Positions 1 through 5,336 of a stretch of 6,117 nt of DNA are shown here, in pieces. Both the position numbers and the translations under genes were made by a program. The DNA lies in NCBI GenBank assembly GCA_003551985.1, contig PUOB01000413.1:1-6117 (forward strand), given 5' to 3'. Every line of letters begins with the position of its first letter. Within the stretch, counting starts at the first letter, position 1. The stretch is from Desulfobacteraceae bacterium (GTDB taxonomy: Bacteria; Desulfobacterota; Desulfobacteria; Desulfobacterales; Desulfosalsimonadaceae). The notes under the pieces were generated by a model. It ran no database searches. It had not been told where the DNA came from and saw only the letters and a list, made by a program, of their open reading frames with translations.

Positions 1-963
1 ATAAAGGGACAGGTCAGTGAGATCGAAAACATTGGATGATCCCTGTCCGATGCCCGCCGTTTCGATAATAACCAGGTCCATACCCGCGGCCTTGAGAATA
101 TCGACCGCGTCCGGCAGCACCACGGGCAGCTCGAAGCTGGTGCGTCGAATGGCCATGCTTCTCAGGTAAACCCGGGACGTATCAATGGCATTCATGCGAA
201 TCCGGTCGCCCAGAAGCGCCCCCCCGGTCTTCCTCCTGGAGGGATCGCAGCAAAGGACGCCGATGTGAAGATCCGGCTGATCATACAGAAGCCTAAGGAT
301 GATTTCGTCGGTCAGGGAGGACTTGCCGGCGCCGCCGGTACCGGTCAACCCGATGGCGGGGATTTTTCTGTCCGGTATAAGCGTCTTTATCCGGGCCCGG
401 ATTTCATCGATCCGGTTGTTCTCCGTTGAAAGCGCGACCTCGGCGGCCGATATCAGCCGCGCCACCGCCATGGTGTTCTCCCGGGACACGGCGGATGGAT
501 CGATGTGATCAAAAACAACCGTGGAAAAATCCATGTGGGACATCATGTGGTTGATCATTCCCTGCAAGCCCATGTTCGAACCGTCGGTCGGGGAATAGAT
601 CTTGGTGATCCCATAAGCTTCGAGTTCGCGGATTTCCGCAGGGACGATTACCCCGCCGCCGCCCCCGAAAATTTTTATATGGCCGGCATCTTTTTCAACA
701 AGCACATCGCGCATGTACTTGAAAAATTCCATATGCCCGCCCTGGTAGCTCGATACGGCAATACCCTGGGCGTCTTCCTCGATCGCGGCGTTGACGATTT
801 CCGTCACCGACCGGTTATGCCCCAGGTGAATGACTTCCGCGCCGCTGTCCTGCAGGATCCGGCGAATGATGTTGATGGCGGCGTCATGACCGTCAAACAG
901 CGAGGTTGCCGTAACCACCCGAATCGGATTTTGAAAACGATAAACTTCAGTATCGGCACTCAT
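1..963 (-). CDS. icmF: Fused isobutyryl-CoA mutase IcmF, N-terminal part (gene runs off the left edge)
   Basis: This is the first 321 residues of a B12-dependent acyl-CoA mutase fused to its own G-protein chaperone; such enzymes interconvert isobutyryl-CoA and n-butyryl-CoA in the cytoplasm. The reading was made by translating the reverse complement; the frame is open to base 1. Residues about 14-142 form the cobalamin-binding domain: DGHDAA (D24-A29) carries the expected axial ligand His26, followed by HLGHNRS, VSSYQGGH and a glycine run (100-104). Residues about 200-321 form a MeaB-like GTPase: Walker A GLTGTGGAGKSS (205-216, Lys214), DPSRRKTGGALLGDRIRMN (240-258) and ETAGIGQ (301-307). The B12 domain followed directly by the G domain at the N-terminus is the IcmF order, unlike separate MCM subunits and MeaB. 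The NKxD motif, the linker and the mutase barrel lie outside the window, so substrate preference (isobutyryl, pivalyl, isovaleryl) cannot be judged. The start at 963 is supported by AAGGAG at 969-974, five bases upstream. Confidence 0.93.
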   Translation of the reverse strand, partial: MSADTEVYRFQNPIRVVTATSLFDGHDAAINIIRRILQDSGAEVIHLGHNRSVTEIVNAAIEEDAQGIAVSSYQGGHMEFFKYMRDVLVEKDAGHIKIFGGGGGVIVPAEIRELEAYGITKIYSPTDGSNMGLQGMINHMMSHMDFSTVVFDHIDPSAVSRENTMAVARLISAAEVALSTENNRIDEIRARIKTLIPDRKIPAIGLTGTGGAGKSSLTDEIILRLLYDQPDLHIGVLCCDPSRRKTGGALLGDRIRMNAIDTSRVYLRSMAIRRTSFELPVVLPDAVDILKAAGMDLVIIETAGIGQGSSNVFDLTDLSLY

Positions 964-1057
964 TTGGTCTCCTTGTTGTCTTGCGGAATTCACCCGCGAA
1001 ATGACTGTTCCGAATTTACTCAGTGTTCTCCGGATTAAAACCTGATGTTAGCGTTAA

Positions 1058-1071
1058 GGTTAAGTTTAACC
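1058..1071. promoter_or_regulatory. Inverted repeat, candidate operator at the icmF start site
   Basis: GGTTAA-GT-TTAACC is a perfect 6-base inverted repeat with a two-base spacer. It lies directly downstream of the minus-strand -10 box and covers the predicted transcription start near 1066-1068. It is also part of a 6-base-phased series: GTTA occurs at 1047, 1053 and 1059, and TTTA at 1065. The position suits a repressor operator. The cognate regulator is not in the window, so the role is inferred from position and symmetry only. Confidence 0.45.
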
Positions 1072-1072
1072 C

Positions 1073-1102
1073 ACTATATATTCCCTTGCCTCAAGACGTC
1101 AA
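1073..1102 (-). promoter_or_regulatory. Sigma70-like promoter for icmF
   Basis: On the minus strand TTGACG (plus positions 1097-1102) is a 5-of-6 match to the -35 consensus. It is followed 16 bases later by TATATA (1075-1080), or 18 bases later by TATAGT (1073-1078). Transcription would start near 1066-1068, giving a leader of about 100 bases before the icmF ATG at 963. The boxes were read from sequence; no experimental start is known. Confidence 0.6.
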
Positions 1103-1179
1103 CATATTCCCGTAAACACTGCACCAACACCTGGAACAATGTTTCATGGGAGAATACAAAGAAAACCATTCGCGTGCAG

Positions 1180-1194
1180 GCAAACGCGTTTTGC
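1180..1194. repeat. Near-perfect palindrome GCAAACGCGTTTTGC in the middle of the divergent region
   Basis: The core AAACGCGTTT is a perfect 10-base palindrome, and the flanking GC bases extend the symmetry apart from one extra T in the right arm. It lies 77 bases from the minus-strand -35 box and 36 bases from the plus-strand -35 box, a plausible place for a regulator acting on both promoters. Function is inferred from position only. Confidence 0.35.
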
Positions 1195-1230
1195 AACTCC
1201 GATGAGGTCGACGCCGGGTTGGCGCCCGGG

Positions 1231-1258
1231 TTTACATGTGGACGAACAGGCCTACAAT
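1231..1258 (+). promoter_or_regulatory. Sigma70-like promoter for the CoA-transferase/GNAT operon
   Basis: TTTACA (1231-1236) and TACAAT (1253-1258) are each 5-of-6 matches to the -35 and -10 consensus, with a 16-base spacer. Transcription would start near 1265, leaving a leader of about 208 bases before the ATG at 1473. A perfect TATAAT at 1353-1358 could give a shorter leader, but it has no good -35 box at normal spacing (TCTATG at 17 bases), so it is the weaker candidate. Confidence 0.45.
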
Positions 1259-1269
1259 CAGGCGTACAA
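1247..1269 (+). repeat. Two tandem 11-base direct repeats over the plus-strand -10 box
   Basis: CAGGCCTACAA (1247-1257) and CAGGCGTACAA (1259-1269) differ at one base and are separated by a single T, a 12-base period close to one helical turn. The first copy contains most of the candidate -10 box and the second covers the predicted start. Such an arrangement could be a regulator site, but chance duplication cannot be excluded. Confidence 0.4.
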
Positions 1270-1472
1270 AAGATATAAAGCCAATATACCTGCTTATTAA
1301 TAATTACACCGCCGGCATTTCATGTCAAGTCTATGTTGAGCCCATAAAAGAATATAATTCCAAACAGGTGCAAATTCCGATATAACTTGACGGCTTTATG
1401 CATTTTTGCAAAAGTTACGGATCACCAGCCCCGAATTTTACAGGGCCCGCCTGAAAAAAAGGAGACAATTAT

Positions 1473-3341
1473 ATGGACCTGAATGCATACTGCCCGGAAA
1501 AACTGTTATCCCCGGCCAAAGCCGTGCAACAAATAAAAAACGGGAGCAGGGTCTTTATCGGCACGGGATGCGGCGAACCCCAGCAGCTCATTCGCGCCAT
1601 GATCGATGAATTGACGATCCAGGACATCGTCATCTACCAGATGTTCTCCTCGACCTTTGCCCGGTATATCAACGACCCGAAATTTTTAAACCGGTTCTCG
1701 CTGAAATTGTTCTTCATAAGCCTTCACATGCGCCAGGCGGCCTTTGAGGGAAAAATTGATTATATCCCCGCCTACCTGTCCCAGATCCCCCACCTGTTCG
1801 AAACCGGCCAGATCGGCCTGGATGTCGCCCTGGTGCAGGTAAGCCCGCCCGACAAGTACGGATTCTGCAGCTTGGGCATCTCGGTGGACATCACCCAGTC
1901 CGGCATGGAAAATGCGAAAACCGTCATCGCGCAAGTCAACCCGCGCATGCCGAGAACCTGGGGGGATGGATTCGTCCATGTCGATGATTTTGACTATATT
2001 GTGCACCATGAAGAGCCGCTTGTGGAAGCCCTTCCGGACCCCAAGAACCAGTCCATTGTCGAACGCATCGCCAAATACGTAAATCAACTGGTTGACGACG
2101 GGGCCACGCTCCAGATCGGATTCGGGCACCTGCCCAATTATATCCTGCCGCACCTGGCCGGCAAAAAAGACCTGGGCATACACACCCAGGTGATTACGGA
2201 CGGTTTTTTGCCGTTGTTTGAGAAAAAAGTCATCACCAACAAGAAAAAATCGTACCTGCCCAACCGGGTGGTGACGTCACTGTGTATGGGGTCTGAAAAA
2301 CTCTATGATTTCCTGGACAACAATCCCCTGTTTTATTTCCGGACGTCCCAGTTCGTGAACGACCCCAACATCATTGCGCGAAACGACCACCTCATATCGA
2401 TCAGCTCCGCTTTGGAAATCGACCTCACCGGACAGATCTGCACGGACTCCAAGGGATACCTGTTCTATAGCGGCATCGGCGACCAGGTTGATTTTATCCG
2501 CGGCAGCAAAATGTCCAAAAACGGATTTTCCATAATCGCGCTCCCCTCCACAGCCCAGGGCGGCGAAGTGTCGCGAATCGTTCCCCACCTGAGCGAAGGG
2601 GCCGGCGTGGCGACGACCCGGGGCGACGTGGACATCGTGGTTACCGAATACGGCATTGCGGAGCTGCACGGCAAGGGTATCTACCAGCGCGTTATGGAGC
2701 TGGCCCAGATCGCCCACCCCAAATTTCGCGAATGGATCATCGAAGAGGCCAAAAAGCGGCACTACATTTTTGCCGATCAACTCCCGCCGAGCAAGCAGGA
2801 CCTGATGTTTCTCGAAAATTACAAATACCACCTGGAGCTGGAAAGCGGCAAAACGGTTGAATTTCGCCCCCTTCTCCCCTCGGATGAATTCGCCACCCGA
2901 AATTTCTATTACTCCCTTCAGGAATCCACCGTATTTTATCGCTTCTTCAACCGCCGCAAGATATTTTCCAGGGAAATGCTTCAAAAACAGTGGGCGACGG
3001 TGGATTACCATCAAAATATGACGCTGATCGGCATCGTCCAGGTCGGCAAGCACAAGGAAATCGTGGCCATCGGCTCCTATGGGTCAGCCGGGGAAGGGAT
3101 TGCTGAAGTGGCTTTCGTGGTCAAGGAAGAATACCAGAACATGGGGCTTGGTACATACATGCTCAAAATGCTCGAAAAAATCGCCCGGGAAAACAAGTAT
3201 AAAGCCTTTACAGCCGCTGTTTTAACTGAAAACGAGGCCATGATCCGCGTTTTTGAAAAATGCTATCCCAACCTGGAAATCAAGCGGGTTCCCGGTGGAG
3301 ACGTCGAAATTTTCATGCCGTTTGACACTCCGAAAGAATAA
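1473..3341 (+). CDS. Acetyl-CoA hydrolase/CoA-transferase family protein fused to a C-terminal GNAT acyltransferase domain
   Basis: This 622-residue protein joins two modules. Residues about 10-435 are a class I CoA-transferase/acetyl-CoA hydrolase of the 4-hydroxybutyrate CoA-transferase type. Hallmarks are GFGHLPN (216-222), LGIHTQ (234-239), ALEIDLTGQ (313-321), YSGIGDQVDFIRG (332-344), ALPSTA (356-361) and TTRGDVDIVVTEYGIAELHGK (381-401). Residues about 462-615 are a GNAT domain resembling that of the Pat protein lysine acyltransferases: it opens with EFRPLLPSDE, has Glu545 in the AEVAFVV strand where GNAT general bases often lie, and carries the acyl-CoA pyrophosphate-binding motif QNMGLG (555-560). 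The notable oddity is Gln239 (CAG at 2187-2189) where active family members have the Glu that forms the glutamyl-CoA intermediate. The transferase may therefore be weak, hydrolytic or purely acyl-CoA sensing. No signal peptide or membrane segment is seen, so it is cytoplasmic. AAGGAG at 1459-1464, eight bases upstream, supports this start. The next gene follows after 16 bases and is likely co-transcribed. Confidence 0.9.
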   Translation: MDLNAYCPEKLLSPAKAVQQIKNGSRVFIGTGCGEPQQLIRAMIDELTIQDIVIYQMFSSTFARYINDPKFLNRFSLKLFFISLHMRQAAFEGKIDYIPAYLSQIPHLFETGQIGLDVALVQVSPPDKYGFCSLGISVDITQSGMENAKTVIAQVNPRMPRTWGDGFVHVDDFDYIVHHEEPLVEALPDPKNQSIVERIAKYVNQLVDDGATLQIGFGHLPNYILPHLAGKKDLGIHTQVITDGFLPLFEKKVITNKKKSYLPNRVVTSLCMGSEKLYDFLDNNPLFYFRTSQFVNDPNIIARNDHLISISSALEIDLTGQICTDSKGYLFYSGIGDQVDFIRGSKMSKNGFSIIALPSTAQGGEVSRIVPHLSEGAGVATTRGDVDIVVTEYGIAELHGKGIYQRVMELAQIAHPKFREWIIEEAKKRHYIFADQLPPSKQDLMFLENYKYHLELESGKTVEFRPLLPSDEFATRNFYYSLQESTVFYRFFNRRKIFSREMLQKQWATVDYHQNMTLIGIVQVGKHKEIVAIGSYGSAGEGIAEVAFVVKEEYQNMGLGTYMLKMLEKIARENKYKAFTAAVLTENEAMIRVFEKCYPNLEIKRVPGGDVEIFMPFDTPKE

Positions 3342-3346
3342 TTATC

Positions 3347-3353
3347 AAGGGGG
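3347..3353 (+). promoter_or_regulatory. Ribosome binding site that fixes the start of the next gene at 3358
   Basis: AAGGGGG lies four bases before the ATG at 3358. The same frame is open further upstream to an ATG at 3253, but that start would overlap the preceding gene by 89 bases, has no comparable Shine-Dalgarno sequence, and would add 35 residues unlike the family. The 3358 start is preferred. Confidence 0.75.
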
Positions 3354-3357
3354 AAAA

Positions 3358-5295
3358 ATGGAAAACTTTCCGCGCCAAACCGCCCGGGTCAGCCCCGAAG
3401 ATCTGAAAAACAGGCAGCGCTTTCTCATGAACAGCCCGCCGTTCCAGTTTCTCCCCAGAAACGAAATCGAGATTGTCGCCGCCAATCTCACCAAAGAAAC
3501 CTATCTGCCCGGCCGGATTCTGTTTTCCCAGGAAGAAACCATCATCACCCACATCGTAATTGTAAAAACCGGCAGCCTCGAGCGCATTATCGAGCATGAC
3601 GGCCGGCAAAGCGTCAAGGAAATACTGGAGCCCGGAAGAACCTATGGCGGCATCTCCCTATTGTTCAACAACGGAATATCCACAAGCACACTGCGGTGCA
3701 TGACACAGGCGTCCGTATACTATCTGGATCGCGAGAATTTTTTCCGCCTTTGCATCAAGTCCTCCGCTTTTTCGAGATCTTTTACATCCACCTTTGATGA
3801 AGCGAGCCGGCCGTCGCCGGCCGGGGCGATGCGGGATGCGCCGGGGCTGGTCGAGTATGAGTCCCAATCCTCGTTTCTGTCTAAAACGGTGGGGGAAATC
3901 GTACAGACATTTCCATCCTGCGCCGTATCCACCCCCATCCGGGAGGCCGCTCAACTGCTGACCGCAAGCCGGCGCACCGCCATAATCATCACGGACAATG
4001 ATTCACAGCCAAAGGGGCTTGTGACGGATTACGATCTGAGAAAAAAAGTAATCGTGGAAGGACGGTCCACTGACAGTCCGGCCGGCGATATCATGACCGC
4101 CCCTTTGATCACCATAGACGCTGAATCACAGGTGTTTGAAGCAATTCTTGCCATGATGCGAAACCAGGTCAAACATCTCGTCGTGGATAACAACGGCATC
4201 ATTGACGGCATCATAACCGAAAGAGACCTTTTCCTCGCCCAAACCCATTCTCCCGTATTTCTGGTACGGGAAACCATTGCGGCCCAAGGGGTTGATGAAC
4301 TCAAGGCATCCTACGCCAAGCTGCCGGTGCTGATCGCCAGGCTGGTTGACAGCGGCGCACGTGCAACGCATATGAATTCCATAATAACGACGATCACCGA
4401 CGAAGTGCTGGTAAGGCTCATGGACATGGCGATAGAAAGCATGGGGCCGCCGCCGGTGGAATTCGCTTTTCTGCTTTTCGGGAGCGAAGGGCGGCGGGAG
4501 CAGACCCTTAAAACAGACCAGGACAACGCCATTGTTTATGAAGACGTCCCGGAAAACGACGAAGCGCGCGTCAGAAAATATTTCCTGGCCCTTGGCACCC
4601 GGGTCTGCGACTGGCTCAATGAAATCGGGCAGACCCACTGCGAATTCAACATCATGGCCAAGAATCCCGAATGGTGTCAGCCCCTGTCCCGCTGGAAAGA
4701 GTACCACCGGAAATGGATCGAAAGCGACGATCCGGAGCGCCTTCTGAAAGCCGGCATTTTCTTTGACTTCCGCCTGGGATACGGCAGGGAGGAACTGGTG
4801 AAGGCCCTTCACATGTCCCTTTTCGGACGGCTACGGGAATGGCCGGGGTTCCTGCGGCACATGGCGCAGAATATAATGCACATGGCGCCGCCGTTGAGCT
4901 TTTTCGGCAATTTTGTCCTGGAGGAAAAAGGGAATCGAAAAGGCGGCCTTGACATCAAAAGCGCCATGCGGCTGGTCGTTGATTTCGCAAGAATCTATGC
5001 GCTCCAGGAACGCATGACGGAAACCAACACCATTCACCGGCTCGAGGCGCTGCACGCCAAAGACGCCATAGACCGGGAAACCATGAACAACCTCGTCCAT
5101 GCCTATGAATACCTGATGCTCCAGCGGCTCAGACATCAGGCGATGGTCATGAGCCGGCAAGGGGGGCCGCCGGACAACTACCTCCAGCCCGGAAGGCTCA
5201 GCCAGATCGAACGCCAGTCCCTGAAGGAGGCATTCAAAAGCATCCGCGCGGGCCAGGGAAAACTACGCCTCGATTTTTTCCTGCATTTCCCATAA
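3358..5295 (+). CDS. cNMP-binding-like / CBS-pair / DUF294 nucleotidyltransferase regulatory protein
   Basis: This is a 645-residue cytoplasmic protein with four parts. Residues about 28-148 are a CAP-type cyclic-nucleotide-binding fold. Residues about 178-300 are two CBS motifs (the first ending GLVTDYDLRKK at 220-230, the second GIITERDLFL at 284-293), which in other proteins bind adenine nucleotides. Residues about 315-455 are a DUF294/GlnD-like nucleotidyltransferase with FGSEGRREQ (374-382), TDQDNAI (386-392) and IMAKNPEW (432-439). Residues about 490-640 are the helical DUF294 C-terminal domain. The polymerase-beta-type signature GS...DxD is intact (G375, S376, D387, D389), so nucleotidyl transfer is plausible; its target is unknown. 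In the cyclic-nucleotide fold the usual phosphate-cassette Glu and Arg are absent (YGGIS at 96-100, STST at 108-111), so classical cAMP binding is doubtful. Relatives are often found beside acetate and acetyl-CoA genes, which fits its place 16 bases after the CoA-transferase/GNAT gene. Confidence 0.9.
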   Translation: MENFPRQTARVSPEDLKNRQRFLMNSPPFQFLPRNEIEIVAANLTKETYLPGRILFSQEETIITHIVIVKTGSLERIIEHDGRQSVKEILEPGRTYGGISLLFNNGISTSTLRCMTQASVYYLDRENFFRLCIKSSAFSRSFTSTFDEASRPSPAGAMRDAPGLVEYESQSSFLSKTVGEIVQTFPSCAVSTPIREAAQLLTASRRTAIIITDNDSQPKGLVTDYDLRKKVIVEGRSTDSPAGDIMTAPLITIDAESQVFEAILAMMRNQVKHLVVDNNGIIDGIITERDLFLAQTHSPVFLVRETIAAQGVDELKASYAKLPVLIARLVDSGARATHMNSIITTITDEVLVRLMDMAIESMGPPPVEFAFLLFGSEGRREQTLKTDQDNAIVYEDVPENDEARVRKYFLALGTRVCDWLNEIGQTHCEFNIMAKNPEWCQPLSRWKEYHRKWIESDDPERLLKAGIFFDFRLGYGREELVKALHMSLFGRLREWPGFLRHMAQNIMHMAPPLSFFGNFVLEEKGNRKGGLDIKSAMRLVVDFARIYALQERMTETNTIHRLEALHAKDAIDRETMNNLVHAYEYLMLQRLRHQAMVMSRQGGPPDNYLQPGRLSQIERQSLKEAFKSIRAGQGKLRLDFFLHFP

Positions 5296-5336
5296 CCGGC
5301 GGCTCCCCGGATCAAAAGCCGGGGATACAGCGCCGG
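5296..5336. terminator. Nested hairpin between convergent genes, possible bidirectional terminator
   Basis: An inner stem TCCCCGG (5304-5310) pairs with CCGGGGA (5319-5325) around the loop ATCAAAAG. An outer stem CCGGCG (5296-5301) pairs with CGCCGG (5331-5336), leaving unequal internal bulges of two and five bases. The hairpin starts right after the plus-strand stop codon, and the minus-strand stop codon (5312-5314) sits in its loop. No T-tract follows on either strand, so intrinsic termination is uncertain; it may instead act as a 3' end stabiliser or transcription pause site. Confidence 0.4.

Larger units (their letters stand above)
964..1472. other. Divergent intergenic regulatory region between icmF and the CoA-transferase gene
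   Basis: This 509-base stretch contains no convincing gene. The 77-codon open frame at 1045-1278 lacks a ribosome binding site and crosses both promoters. The region contains a minus-strand promoter (1073-1102) with an overlapping inverted repeat, a plus-strand promoter (1231-1258) with overlapping direct repeats, and a central palindrome (1180-1194). An AT-rich stretch runs from about 1264 to 1420; it holds the perfect 10-base palindromes TTATTAATAA (1294-1303) and TTTTGCAAAA (1404-1413) and an isolated TATAAT (1353-1358). I see no B12 box or other recognisable riboswitch motif, no tRNA and no rRNA. Confidence 0.75.

Noticed and set aside
505..1038. 177-codon plus-strand open frame opposite icmF
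   Set aside because: It is antisense to a gene with clear B12-binding motifs, has no recognisable domain, and runs across the icmF start codon and leader.
964..1066. Cobalamin riboswitch in the leader of the B12-dependent mutase
   Set aside because: The leader of about 100 bases is too short for the usual class and I find no B12-box sequence.
1045..1278. 77-codon plus-strand open frame in the divergent region
   Set aside because: There is no Shine-Dalgarno sequence, the composition is not protein-like, and it overlaps both predicted promoters.
1387..1410. Sigma54 promoter (TTGACGG followed by TTTTTGCA)
   Set aside because: The distance between the GG and GC elements is 14 bases rather than the required 10.
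1387..1416. Sigma70 promoter using TTGACG at 1387-1392
   Set aside because: No acceptable -10 box occurs 16-18 bases downstream (AAAAGT or AAAGTT).
2277..3053. 258-codon minus-strand open frame inside the CoA-transferase/GNAT gene
   Set aside because: It is a mirror of a high-GC coding frame; the plus-strand product is strongly recognisable and the antisense product resembles nothing I know.
3253..3357. Upstream in-frame start of the CBS/nucleotidyltransferase gene
   Set aside because: It would overlap the preceding gene deeply and lacks a ribosome binding site, whereas 3358 has AAGGGGG at good spacing.
4126..4812. 228-codon minus-strand open frame inside the CBS/nucleotidyltransferase gene
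   Set aside because: It is an antisense shadow of the CBS and nucleotidyltransferase coding sequence with no family features.
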